Shown piece by piece: positions 25,043 to 33,085 of a stretch of DNA of 64,000 bases (its first letter is position 1; each line of letters starts with the position of its first letter). The notes under the pieces are model-generated. The model saw nothing but the letters and a program-made list of their open reading frames with translations, was not told the origin of the DNA and ran no database searches. This DNA comes from an uncultured Collinsella sp. GTDB lineage: Bacteria > Actinomycetota > Coriobacteriia > Coriobacteriales > Coriobacteriaceae. The translations under genes and the position numbers were made by a program. Location: positions 186,001 to 250,000 of the forward strand of contig UQIE01000001.1 in the NCBI GenBank assembly GCA_900541065.1, written 5' to 3'.

Positions 25043-25222
25043 ACTTCTCACGCTACAAACGTGTTTTGGAGTTGGCCAACCCGCTGCAACGGGTGCCATC
25101 TGCTTCAATCTTATGCGAACCCCGATCCCATTTCAACAAGCCCAAGGGCTCAAATGGAATCGCGATAACACCTATAATGGCGATAGCTAAAACACGATTC
25201 GCTTCCCCATCGGAGGATGTCT

Positions 25223-26017
25223 ATGACCGAAACCGCTGCCGCTCTCGTCGAGACACGCGACACCAAGCTCGAGATCATCATGGGCCGCGAGGCACTCGAT
25301 AAGCTCGCCGATGCTACGGTGTTGGTGCTCGGCTGCGGAGGCGTGGGCTCCAACTGCTGCGAGGCACTCGCCCGCGGCGGCATTGGTCATTTCGTCATTC
25401 TGGACAAGGACATCGTCGCGCCCAGCAATATCAATCGCCAGGCTATCGCCTTTCACAGCACCATCGGCAAGCGCAAGGTCGATGTTATGGAAGCCATGAT
25501 CCACGACATCAATCCCACCGCCACCGTTATCAAACGCACCGAATACCTGCTGAGCGACAACATCGACGAGTTCTTCGCGAGCGTTTTGGAGCAGACGGAC
25601 GGCAAGCTCGACTACGTCGTCGACGCCATCGACACCATCTCGGCCAAGCTCACCATTGCCAAATATGCTCAGGACCACGACATTCGTTTGGTTAGCTCCA
25701 TGGGCGGGGCCAACAAGCTCCATCCCGAGTGCCTCCGCTTTGCCGACATTTTCGATACGGTACGTGACCCCATGAGCCGGATCATGCGCAAAGAATGTAA
25801 GAAGCGCGGAATCAAGAGTCTGCACGTGCTGTTTAGCTGCGAGGAATCGGTTAAGACCCAACCCCGCGACCCGTCCAACATCCACGAGCGTACCGAGTTG
25901 GGTACCGCTAGTTTTATGCCGCCCATCATGGGTCAGATGATTGCCGGCGAGGTTATCCGCCAGATCAGTGGACGCGGCACCGAGCGTGTGCGCGCCGACG
26001 GCCAACGCCTGGACTAG
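25223..26017 (+). CDS. tcdA: tRNA threonylcarbamoyladenosine dehydratase
   Basis: A 264-residue E1-like enzyme of the TcdA/CsdL family: LVLGCGGVGSNCCEALARGG nucleotide loop, DKDIVAPSNINRQ, YVVDAIDTISAKLTI, SMGGANKLHP and the C-terminal ELGTASFMPPIMGQMIAGEV. It converts t6A37 of ANN-decoding tRNAs to the cyclic form ct6A with ATP. The ATG at 25223 is six bases after GGAGG. It is followed 14 bases later by a TatD-family gene, likely in one operon. Confidence 0.93.
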   Translation: MTETAAALVETRDTKLEIIMGREALDKLADATVLVLGCGGVGSNCCEALARGGIGHFVILDKDIVAPSNINRQAIAFHSTIGKRKVDVMEAMIHDINPTATVIKRTEYLLSDNIDEFFASVLEQTDGKLDYVVDAIDTISAKLTIAKYAQDHDIRLVSSMGGANKLHPECLRFADIFDTVRDPMSRIMRKECKKRGIKSLHVLFSCEESVKTQPRDPSNIHERTELGTASFMPPIMGQMIAGEVIRQISGRGTERVRADGQRLD

Positions 26018-26031
26018 CGGAGTGCGCCGAG

Positions 26032-26814
26032 ATGGAGCCCCGGTTATTTGATGCACACTGCCATCTTGATTTGATGGCTCACCCGGACGCCGTTGCCGAT
26101 GAGGCGACGGCACTGGGCTTGGGCCTATTTGATTGCGGCGTCGATCCACGTGACTTTTCGGCCGCAAACGAGCGCGCCCATCGCCAACCAAGCATCATCG
26201 CCGGCATTGGGCTTCACCCCTGGTGGCTTGCCGACGGTCGCTGCGGTCCTGCCGAAATCAATCTGCTTTGCGAAGTTGCAGCCCAAGAGCGCTACATCGG
26301 CGAGGTGGGACTCGACTTTTCTGCGCGCTTTGCCGGAAGCGAGCCGCTGCAAACACAGGCACTTGACCGGCTCTGCGAGGCTCTCGCGCAACATCCTCTT
26401 ACCGGGCGTGTGATATCAATTCACGACGTTCGTTCGGCAGGAGCCGTACTGGACGTCCTCGAATCGCATGGACTACTCATCCCAAACCCCGACTCCCCCG
26501 CTATCATCTTCCACTGGTTTAGCGGTACTTCGGACGAACTCGTCCGCGCGCGTAATGCGGGCTGTTATTTTTCCGTGAACGAGCGCATGCTCGCCACCAA
26601 GCGCGGTCGCGAATACGCCCGACAGATCCCACTCGATCGTTTACTGCTCGAGACCGATGCGCCGGCGGAGGCAAACACCGAAACAAGCGCACAGTCGCTT
26701 ATCAGATCGCTCACATGGACCTCAGAACGCATCGTCTCACTCAAAAACCGCGACGCAGAGTGCATCGAGTCGGCAGTTTTAGCAAATGCGCACTCTGTTT
26801 TTGACCTTCGCTAG
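26032..26814 (+). CDS. TatD-family metal-dependent hydrolase
   Basis: A 260-residue TIM-barrel amidohydrolase: N-terminal LFDAHCHLD metal motif, GIGLHPWW, GEVGLDF, SIHDVRSAG (a variant of the usual H-x-R strand), IFHWFSG and LLLETDAP. Family members act as 3'-5' DNA/RNA exonucleases or D-aminoacyl-type deacylases. It follows tcdA closely on the same strand. All metal ligands expected of the family are visible, so it should be active. Confidence 0.88.
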   Translation: MEPRLFDAHCHLDLMAHPDAVADEATALGLGLFDCGVDPRDFSAANERAHRQPSIIAGIGLHPWWLADGRCGPAEINLLCEVAAQERYIGEVGLDFSARFAGSEPLQTQALDRLCEALAQHPLTGRVISIHDVRSAGAVLDVLESHGLLIPNPDSPAIIFHWFSGTSDELVRARNAGCYFSVNERMLATKRGREYARQIPLDRLLLETDAPAEANTETSAQSLIRSLTWTSERIVSLKNRDAECIESAVLANAHSVFDLR

Positions 26815-26821
26815 CCCCGGT

Positions 26822-27047
26822 GGGCAAAAAATGCCAAATATGAGTACTGTTGCAAATCCAGTCACATTATTTTACGGCAAAATAGTGCCTTGATAATGTA
26901 CAGCTATCCATTATCAAGGCACTTTAAGGTGGTTAAAGTCATTTTTAGCAGGTTTTAATCACTCGCAGACACCCAACTAGGCCCTCAATAGCCTCATTTC
27001 GCTGTTACTAAATTAGTGACAGTACTCATATTTAGCATTTTTTGTCC
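26822..27047. mobile_element. MITE-like element with 29-bp terminal inverted repeats
   Basis: A 226-bp AT-rich block without coding capacity, ended by inverted repeats: the left end (26822-26850, GGGCAAAAAATGCC... to ...GAGTACTGT) matches the right end (27019-27047) with two differences in 29. Inside is a 14-bp perfect hairpin GTGCCTTGATAATG / CATTATCAAGGCAC (26885-26922) and a near palindrome GTTACTAA-A-TTAGTGAC beside the right end. No transposase and no clear target duplication are seen. Non-autonomous transposon is the best reading. Confidence 0.75.
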
Positions 27048-27051
27048 ATGG

Positions 27052-27086
27052 AGTCCCGGGGGGCGACAATTCGACTCCCCGGGACT
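27052..27086. repeat. Strong hairpin after the sugar kinase gene
   Basis: AGTCCCGGGG pairs with CCCCGGGACT, with CGA/TCG pairing further in. It lies just past the 3' end of the minus-strand kinase gene but has no U-tract on either strand, so it may be a Rho-type or processing hairpin. Confidence 0.55.
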
Positions 27087-27092
27087 GCTCAC

Positions 27093-27956
27093 CTATTCGG
27101 AAATCGGCACTCCATGGCCCCAGGAGCCTTCCATGCCGCATACGGTCGAAGCAAACCCCGCCGCAAAGTCGAGTGCACGCTCGATGGCCTCGGCACCATC
27201 CTCGCCACGCTTGACGGAATCGAGATAACACATCAGGAACGAAGTCAGGAATGAGTCGCCCGCACCCATGGTGTCCTTCATATCCGTTACCGGCTTAGCC
27301 AGTTGGCGGTAATAACGATCGCCATCATAGGCAATGCAGCCCTCAGCGCCAGCCGTTGCCGATACGAAACGCGGACCTAGGCTCCTCACCCATGCCAGAC
27401 GCTCGCGAATCTCATCCTCACTCGCGGCGTCTGCCGCGCTAAAGAACGCGAAGTCAACGTAGGGAGCAATCTGCTCGTAGTACTCGTCGGTCGAATCGTC
27501 CGAGAAGTCAAACGAAACCGTGATGCCCGCGGCCTTCAACTTGGGAAGTTCACGCTCGGTAAAGCAATAGTTGCCCGAGTGGACTACGTCGAACTGCTTC
27601 ACGTACGCAAGGTCAAAGCGATCGAGCACATAGCGCGCATCACCACGGATGCCGCCCTCATTGGAGCCAAGGAAAACACGGTCGCCGTTAACGACGGTCA
27701 CGCGTGCCGCACCGTTCTCGCCGATGAGCTGCTTGCACTTGGCAAGCTCAACGTCCTCATCCTCAAGACTCGCAATCACATGCTCAGCAGCAGCGTCATT
27801 ACCAAAGATGCCCATATACGCGGAGCGCGCGGCGCCGCACTTCTTGGCATACACGGCAAAGTTCACCGCATTGCCACCCGGATACACTGTGTGGATATGC
27901 TCGTAGCAGTCGACGACGTTGTCGCCAAACCCCAGTGCGCTCACGTTAAATGCCAT
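27093..27956 (-). CDS. PfkB-family sugar kinase, fructoselysine-kinase-like
   Basis: A 287-residue ribokinase-fold enzyme: VSALGFGDNVVDCYEHIHTV, the PGGNAVNFAVYAKKCGA substrate motif, and the anion hole/catalytic DTMGAGDSFLTSFLM near residue 240. Order and spacing (DNVVD, GGNAVN, DFSDDSTDEYY, DFAFFSAADAA) are like FrlD, which phosphorylates fructoselysine. No deglycase (frlB) or transporter is beside it, so the exact sugar is open. It is followed by a HAD phosphatase on the same strand upstream, suggesting a sugar-phosphate housekeeping cluster. Confidence 0.85.
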   Translation of the reverse strand: MAFNVSALGFGDNVVDCYEHIHTVYPGGNAVNFAVYAKKCGAARSAYMGIFGNDAAAEHVIASLEDEDVELAKCKQLIGENGAARVTVVNGDRVFLGSNEGGIRGDARYVLDRFDLAYVKQFDVVHSGNYCFTERELPKLKAAGITVSFDFSDDSTDEYYEQIAPYVDFAFFSAADAASEDEIRERLAWVRSLGPRFVSATAGAEGCIAYDGDRYYRQLAKPVTDMKDTMGAGDSFLTSFLMCYLDSVKRGEDGAEAIERALDFAAGFASTVCGMEGSWGHGVPISE

Positions 27957-28018
27957 GACGCCGCCCCTCTCTCTTATGCCAACGGAACCACTGTTGTGAC
28001 AGCAGTACCGCCCAGAAT

Positions 28019-28678
28019 CTACGCGAGTTCCAGCAGCTCCGGCAGCTGGTCGATAATCTTGTCCGCGGCATCCTGGCTAAAGCCAAAGCGCTCCTCGCGC
28101 TTGGCAATAACTGTCAGGCCGGCTCGCTTGCCAGCGGTGATGCCAGGCACCGAATCCTCAACGCAGCAGCAGCGATTCGCGGGCAGCCCCAGCAGGTCCA
28201 GCGCATGCAAGTAGATGTCGGGCTCGGGCTTGCTCTCCTTAAACTGCTCGCCGCTCACCACATACTCAAAGGCATCCGACAGCCCGCATGCGTTGAGCAC
28301 TTCCTCGATGCTAACCATGGGAGACGAGCTGGCAAGCGCCACGCGAACGCCACGGCGCGGCAGCTCTCGAATCGTATCCACGGCGCCTGGGTTAATCAAA
28401 GCCTGATAGTCGCGCGGACGCTCATGCGCCCACTCGTCCCAACGGGCCAACGCTTCCTCGCCAGTGAAGTGCCCCTTACCGGCGCGCTCAAACCAATCGA
28501 CCAGCATATGCAGGAAGAACTGATGCGAGGTACCGACCTGCCCATTCAACTCCTCTTGAGTCAGATTAAGCCCAAGCTCCTTGGCAAACGCGGCAGTCTC
28601 GCCCAGGTAGTAATACTCGGTATCGACAATGACGCCGTCCATGTCAAAGATAACGGCGTCGAACGGAAATGCGGACAC
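28019..28678 (-). CDS. HAD-superfamily phosphatase / phosphoglucomutase-like hydrolase
   Basis: A 219-residue subfamily IA HAD protein: FDAVIFDMDGVIVDTE nucleophile motif, helical cap, VALASSSP (motif II), GEQFKESKPEPDIYLHAL (motif III Lys) and CCCVEDSVPGITAGKRAG (motif IV). This pattern is shared by beta-phosphoglucomutases and sugar-phosphate phosphatases. The GTG start is used because GGGAGGG lies five bases before it. It precedes the PfkB kinase gene by 62 bases on the same strand. Confidence 0.88.
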   Translation of the reverse strand: MSAFPFDAVIFDMDGVIVDTEYYYLGETAAFAKELGLNLTQEELNGQVGTSHQFFLHMLVDWFERAGKGHFTGEEALARWDEWAHERPRDYQALINPGAVDTIRELPRRGVRVALASSSPMVSIEEVLNACGLSDAFEYVVSGEQFKESKPEPDIYLHALDLLGLPANRCCCVEDSVPGITAGKRAGLTVIAKREERFGFSQDAADKIIDQLPELLELA

Positions 28679-28693
28679 GGCACCCTCCCTAAC

Positions 28694-28719
28694 AAAAGGG
28701 CGCCTGCAAGCAGGCGCCC
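28694..28719 (-). terminator. Terminator after the Cof-type HAD gene
   Basis: GGGCGCCTGC pairs perfectly with GCAGGCGCCC, followed on the minus strand by TTTTGTT. Confidence 0.9.
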
Positions 28720-28741
28720 AAACCATGCATTATCGGCGATT

Positions 28742-29584
28742 CTAACCCAGCAGCTTATCCAGCGCCATTGCAATACCATCTTCGTTGTTATCGGCGGTCA
28801 CCATCTGGGCCACAGCCTTAACCTCATCGACGGCGTTACCCATGGCAACACCGGTGCCGGCCCACTCAATCATGGACTTGTCGTTCTGGCCGTCGCCAAA
28901 CGATACGACCTCGCTGGCATCGATGCCGAGTTTGGGCAGGGCACCCTCGAGCGCACGGGCTTTGTCGATACCGGGCGCCGTGTACTCAAAGTACCAGTCG
29001 GCCGTAAACATGCCCGAAAGCGTCTGCTTAAAGGGCGCATACATCTCCTCGTAATGCGCCTGCAGGTAGGCCGGATCGCCCGCCGTCAGCAGCTTGTCCA
29101 CGGGATAAGCATCAGCGACCTCATGCAGGCTCTCGACCTCGCGGATCTTAAGATCGCACGCATCGCGCTCGTATTTGACGATGTTTTTCTGCGAGCCGTC
29201 AGGCAGCGTGATCATGCAGCGGTACGAGTCCTCTACGTGCAAATCGCGACCGAGCGAAATCATAGGGATCACGTCAAAATTACGCAGGTGATCAATCAGG
29301 CGATGCAATTCGTCGGCAGGCATAGCCTGATCGAACAGCACTTCGTCGGTCTGGGCATCGACGACGTGAGCGCCGTTAAAGGCCACCAGCAAACCATCAT
29401 GACTCTGAAGGTCGAGCTCCTGCGCCAAGGCGTGCAGCCCCCATGCGGGACGGCCCGAAGCCAAAATGAGCTTAATGCCCGACTCCTGCGCCGCGAGCAG
29501 CTTCTCGCGCGTACACGGGCTAATCACTTTCTGGTCGTTGGTGAGCGTACCGTCGATATCCATTGCGATGGCTTTAATTGCCAT
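28742..29584 (-). CDS. Cof-type HAD-IIB phosphatase
   Basis: A 280-residue HAD phosphatase with C2B cap: AIAMDIDGTLTNDQKVIS (nucleophile Asp), LILASGRPAWGLHAL, and the C-terminal VVSFGDGQNDKSMIEWAGTG with GVAMGNAVDEVKAVA. Such enzymes (YidA, YbiV and similar) dephosphorylate sugar phosphates or flavin/PLP precursors; specificity cannot be read from sequence. It is transcribed alone with its own terminator. Confidence 0.92.
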   Translation of the reverse strand: MAIKAIAMDIDGTLTNDQKVISPCTREKLLAAQESGIKLILASGRPAWGLHALAQELDLQSHDGLLVAFNGAHVVDAQTDEVLFDQAMPADELHRLIDHLRNFDVIPMISLGRDLHVEDSYRCMITLPDGSQKNIVKYERDACDLKIREVESLHEVADAYPVDKLLTAGDPAYLQAHYEEMYAPFKQTLSGMFTADWYFEYTAPGIDKARALEGALPKLGIDASEVVSFGDGQNDKSMIEWAGTGVAMGNAVDEVKAVAQMVTADNNEDGIAMALDKLLG

Positions 29585-30075
29585 ATGTGCCTCCTTGCAT
29601 CGTTTTTATCGCGCACTATCTTATCCGAGCCGGGGCACGTTCGCATAGCGTGGCGCGTGACGGTTGCAAAACCACCCCATTTGAAACAAAGGCAAAAAAG
29701 TACTTGCAAAGACGCGTTCCGACATATAAGTTGATAAAAGACCGCCGTTGCGGTTTTAAGTAGATCGAGCATATTCAGTTTCAGTTTTCAGCATGTAAGA
29801 GAAGGAAGATCGGCAAAGTACAACCCCAAACGCAATGACAACTTAATGAGGTAACTGCCACATGTGAGGCACCCAGGACATTGCTGTCTCGATTTTGAGC
29901 ACGATGCCTTCCGCCTTGCACGGGCCGTTCCATCCCGCCCCTGCAGCAACTGCCTCACGGGCTCATTGAAAACCGCATAGCACCCCAACGTCAGCACATC
30001 ACCCACGGCAAGCACATCACTCACGACAACCAACACATCAACAAACAGCACGAACATCAACCGATTGGAGAAGCT
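29585..30075 (+). promoter_or_regulatory. 491-base non-coding leader of the ClpP/VirD4 cassette
   Basis: AT-richer than its surroundings. It holds a possible promoter (TTGCAA 29704-29709, TATAAG 29725-29730, a short 15-base spacer), a small terminator-like hairpin ACCGC/GCGGT-TTT (29741-29757), and at its end a row of CACATCA repeats. Only one weak reading frame (29864-29980, 38 codons from a GTG, Cys-rich) is present; it lacks a good ribosome site and is not annotated as a gene. Confidence 0.45.
29995..30059 (+). repeat. Iteron-like CACATCA direct repeats
   Basis: CACATCA occurs at 29995, 30013 and 30034, and AACATCA at 30053. The spacings of 18, 21 and 19 bases are close to two helical turns, as in iterons or multi-site operators. 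They end 16 bases before the first gene of the cassette. Confidence 0.5.
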
Positions 30076-30966
30076 ATGACAAACCACCACGCTGAAGACG
30101 GCGATAAGAATAGCATTCTGGATGCCCGCATTGAGCGAGCATATGCAAACGAATATGACGCCGCCTTTGCCGCCGCGACCATAAAGAACTACGCGTCGCT
30201 ACCGCTCGCGACGATCTTGGCCGACCACCCTCAACTGCTGAAGCGCTGCACAAAGATCATGGGCGACCCCGACATTCGCAAGCTGACAGGCCCCTATGCC
30301 CCAAAACGCGACAACGATTCGTACGTTCTTACCGTAGGCTGCCTAGCCCATATGCTTACGGCGCTCGACACGAAACTCAAGCTCGAATGGGAACCCGACG
30401 AGCGTCATGAACTCGAAAGTAAGCGGAACACCCTGCGCACCGCACTGTTCCTTCCGTTGGACGGCCTCAAGCGCTGCAACGTCGAGCTCAATACACAGGC
30501 GCTGCAAAAGCCCGGGACCACGGGGCAGAAAACTCCAAGATCCCATGCGGCCATCGTCGACCGCAACCGATATAACCGCATGACCGCGCACTTTTCTGCC
30601 GAGGGAGCAGCCATAAGGACGCTGATCGACCTGCTGTGCCTCCTGAACATCAACGAGCTATTTGAGGGCTATCTCGCCCTTGTTCCCGCGACGGCACCCA
30701 AGTCGGTAGCAAAGATCATCGAGACCTGCAGACGCCAGTTTGAGCGCCATCGCAATGGCAGCGAGATGAACGCCAGCATCGCGCAGTACTACGCGGCTCA
30801 TTACAAAAATGACGGATGTGCCCCTATCGAGCATCAGCTGCGGCTCGCCTACACCACGCCCGTCGCAACGCTCCATCGCTTTGGAACCCTTGGCGCTTGC
30901 GAGCCGCACGGACAGGCAGCCTGCCCCACAACCGAGCTCGATCTCAGGCTCGGACGAACCCTGTAG
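30076..30966 (+). CDS. Unknown protein, first gene of the ClpP/VirD4 cassette
   Basis: A 296-residue soluble, largely helical protein of mixed charge. No domain is recognised. Notable stretches: ILDARIERAYANEYDAAFAA, a PYAPKRDNDSYVLTVGCLAH, segment, MTAHFSAEGAAIRTLIDLLC, and an Arg-rich CRRQFERHRNG, which could bind nucleic acid or protein. There is no signal peptide, transmembrane helix or metal motif. TTGGAGAAG lies before the ATG. It is followed 63 bases later by the ClpP-like gene, so it probably shares its transcript. It could be a substrate or adaptor of the protease, or a DNA-binding protein acting at the upstream repeats; both are guesses. Confidence 0.6.
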   Translation: MTNHHAEDGDKNSILDARIERAYANEYDAAFAAATIKNYASLPLATILADHPQLLKRCTKIMGDPDIRKLTGPYAPKRDNDSYVLTVGCLAHMLTALDTKLKLEWEPDERHELESKRNTLRTALFLPLDGLKRCNVELNTQALQKPGTTGQKTPRSHAAIVDRNRYNRMTAHFSAEGAAIRTLIDLLCLLNINELFEGYLALVPATAPKSVAKIIETCRRQFERHRNGSEMNASIAQYYAAHYKNDGCAPIEHQLRLAYTTPVATLHRFGTLGACEPHGQAACPTTELDLRLGRTL

Positions 30967-31029
30967 CCCGCCAGCCCCTCCGCGGGCAGCGACTCTATTC
31001 CACAACACCACCAACAGAAAGGAGTCCTC

Positions 31030-31647
31030 ATGGACACCAATCATTCCCCCATCATCAGCCCCCTCACCATGCGTGAATCCGCCCGAGGTATCACGCTCAC
31101 CAGCATTTACGATGAGATGCTCGCCCGTCGCGAGCTCTCCGTCATGGGAAACATCGAAACCCCGATGGCCCACGACCTATGCCAGCAGATCCGCCTGCTC
31201 GATGCCACCGACCCCAGCCGCCCCATCACCATATTTGTCGCCAGCGCCGGCGGAAGCGTGCGATCGGGTCTTGCAATCTATGACGCCATGCGCCTCGCAT
31301 CGTGCCCCATCCGCACCGTCTGCTTGGAATTCGCCGCGTCCATGGGCGCCGTGATCTTTATGGGCGGCGACGATCGCCGTATGGCGCCCCATGCAGAGCT
31401 CATGATTCACGACCCACTGATCCCCCAGGGGGCAGGCGGCTCGGCACTTGCGCTGCAGGAAACCAGCCGGCGTCTCATGCAGACCCGCAAGACCCTCACG
31501 CAAATCCTCTCGGACCGCAGCGGCCTCACGCCCAAGCGCATCCAGTCCCTCACTGCAAAAGACACCTACCTTTCGGCCGAGCGCGCCGTCGAGCTCGGCT
31601 TTGCCCACGAAATCCTCTCGACCACCAAGGAGGTCGCCCATGTCTAA
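31030..31647 (+). CDS. ClpP-family serine protease
   Basis: A 205-residue ClpP-fold protein. The catalytic triad is present: Ser104 (FAASMGA), His127 (LMIHDPL) and Asp178 (LTAKDTYLS), plus the oxyanion-forming SAGGSVRSGLAIYD. The N-terminus (RESARGITLTSIYDEMLARR) corresponds to the ClpP axial-loop and first helix region. It diverges from housekeeping ClpP (for example MGGDDRRMAPHAELM), so it is probably an accessory paralogue. No Clp ATPase is nearby; instead the next gene is a VirD4-type ATPase that starts within its last 8 bases. AAAGGAG precedes the ATG. It should form rings in the cytoplasm. Confidence 0.88.
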   Translation: MDTNHSPIISPLTMRESARGITLTSIYDEMLARRELSVMGNIETPMAHDLCQQIRLLDATDPSRPITIFVASAGGSVRSGLAIYDAMRLASCPIRTVCLEFAASMGAVIFMGGDDRRMAPHAELMIHDPLIPQGAGGSALALQETSRRLMQTRKTLTQILSDRSGLTPKRIQSLTAKDTYLSAERAVELGFAHEILSTTKEVAHV

Positions 31648-32944
31648 CCTCACCAGCCGCCTCGCCGCATCTGAGTCCGCATCGTCCACCATCCTCGCCA
31701 AGGATCGAACGCTTTCCTGCGACACCCGCCAAACGGGACTCAACAACAACGCACTTGTGATCGGCCCCTCGGGAGCCGGCAAGACCCGAAACGTCCTCAA
31801 GCCCAACCTGCTGCAAATGAACGCAAGCTACATCGTGCTCGACACCAAAGGCACGCTCTGTCGCGAAGTGGGACCCGTGCTGGCAGCCCACGGTTACCGC
31901 GTGCAATGTCTCAACTTCGCCGACCTCAACACCGTCCCGGCCCTTGCGCCCGGCATCGAGCGCTGCGGCTACAACCCCCTGAGGCACATTCGCCGCAAGG
32001 CGGACGGCAGGTCCAACCAGCAGGACATCCTCTCGGTGGCAAAGGCCATCTGCCCCATCGAGGACAACAACCAGCCTTTTTGGGATCATGCGGCGGCAAA
32101 CCTGCTGTCGTGTCTTATCGCCTACGTCACCGAACAGCTACCCGCCGACGAGCAGACGATCAGCTCGGTCATCAAGCTGATCGAGCACCTGCAGGACGGC
32201 GCCACGGGTCGATTGTTTGACGACCTGATCACGACCGACCCCCAAAGCTATGCCCTCTCGCTATGGCGGCGCTACGCCATTACGCAAAATGCCGAGCGCA
32301 TGCACGCGAGCATCGTCGGCATCCTTGCCGAAAAGGTCATGTGTCTGGGATTCGACGGTGCGGCACAGCTCTATCGTGAGTGCCATCAGGTGGACTTCGC
32401 TTCCATGGGACACACCCCCTGCGCCCTGTTTGTAACCGTGAGCGATATTGACCGCAATCTCGATCCGCTGACCGGCCTCTTTATTTCGCAGGCGTTTATG
32501 GGCCTCATTCGTGAGGCCGATAGGCAGCCCGACGGCAGCCTGCCCGTGCCCGTGCGCTTTATGCTCGATGACTTCGCAAATCTGCAGATCCCCCAGATCG
32601 ACAACGTGCTCTCGATTATCCGAAGCCGCAACATCTGGGCAACGCTGCTGCTGCAGTCGACCAACCAGCTCGATGCGCTCTATGGCGAGGCACGCGCACG
32701 CTCCATCATGGGCAACTGCGACACACATCTGGTGCTGGCGTTCCAGGATCCCGAGAGTGCCCGGGTGTTTTCCGACCGCGCCGACGCGCTGCCCAGCACG
32801 CTCATGGCGACGCCGATCGATCGCTCGTGGCTCTTTGTGCGCGGTCGCACTCCCGAACAGGTCGAGCGCTTTAGGCTCGAAGACCATCCGCTCTACGGGG
32901 AGCTGTCCGAGGCGCAGCGAGGCCATGCGGAGGCCGAGATCTAG
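31640..32944 (+). CDS. VirD4/TraG-type ATPase without membrane anchor
   Basis: A 434-residue protein of the type IV coupling protein family, nearest in pattern to the VirD4-like proteins of Firmicutes conjugative elements. Seen: TGLNNNALVIGPSGAGKTRN (Walker A, Lys48), KPNLLQMNASYIVLDTKGTL, YNPLRHIR, Walker B FMLDDFANL (Asp310-Asp311 instead of Asp-Glu), SRNIWATLLLQSTNQLDALY and IMGNCDTHLVL. The usual N-terminal transmembrane helices are absent, so it should be soluble. It overlaps the ClpP-like gene by 8 bases with AAGGAGG six bases ahead: strict coupling. No relaxase or mating-pair genes are in the window. A link with the protease is inferred from gene order only. Confidence 0.88.
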   Translation: MSNLTSRLAASESASSTILAKDRTLSCDTRQTGLNNNALVIGPSGAGKTRNVLKPNLLQMNASYIVLDTKGTLCREVGPVLAAHGYRVQCLNFADLNTVPALAPGIERCGYNPLRHIRRKADGRSNQQDILSVAKAICPIEDNNQPFWDHAAANLLSCLIAYVTEQLPADEQTISSVIKLIEHLQDGATGRLFDDLITTDPQSYALSLWRRYAITQNAERMHASIVGILAEKVMCLGFDGAAQLYRECHQVDFASMGHTPCALFVTVSDIDRNLDPLTGLFISQAFMGLIREADRQPDGSLPVPVRFMLDDFANLQIPQIDNVLSIIRSRNIWATLLLQSTNQLDALYGEARARSIMGNCDTHLVLAFQDPESARVFSDRADALPSTLMATPIDRSWLFVRGRTPEQVERFRLEDHPLYGELSEAQRGHAEAEI

Positions 32945-33014
32945 GCGCAGGGTTCTCGCGGCGCGCGGCGCCCCGGCGATGTTCCACAAAGGCCGTGCGC
33001 CCCGGGACTACGGC

Positions 33015-33053
33015 AAAGCAAAGGGGCCCGCATCCGATAGGATACGGGCCCCT
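33015..33053 (-). terminator. Terminator of pgi
   Basis: AGGGGCCCG-(T)ATCC pairs with GGAT-(G)CGGGCCCCT on the minus strand, followed by TTTGCTTTG. It also lies 71 bases past the convergent VirD4-type gene and may serve both. Confidence 0.75.
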
Positions 33054-33085
33054 GACTATAAGGCGCAATGCGTTAACAGCAGCGA

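Noticed and set aside
25043..25200. Minus-strand open stretch reading IPFEPLGLLKWDRGSHKIEA and further, ending just before a terminator
   Set aside because: No start codon with a ribosome site in frame. It might be a gene remnant, but this cannot be supported.
29700..29800. GTTTTAAG-type sequence considered as tracrRNA or CRISPR remnant
   Set aside because: No repeat-spacer array and no cas gene in the window.
29864..29980. 38-codon Cys-rich frame in the leader of the ClpP/VirD4 cassette
   Set aside because: GTG start with a ribosome site 12 bases away and no recognisable protein; kept only as a note.
29788..30090. 100-codon minus-strand frame reading through the CACATCA repeats
   Set aside because: Its Val/Leu-rich start is just the translation of the repeat region; overlaps the start of a well-supported gene.
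31640..32944. Calling the VirD4-like gene evidence of an integrated conjugative element
   Set aside because: No relaxase, mating-pair, integrase or att sites in the flanks, which are ordinary housekeeping genes.
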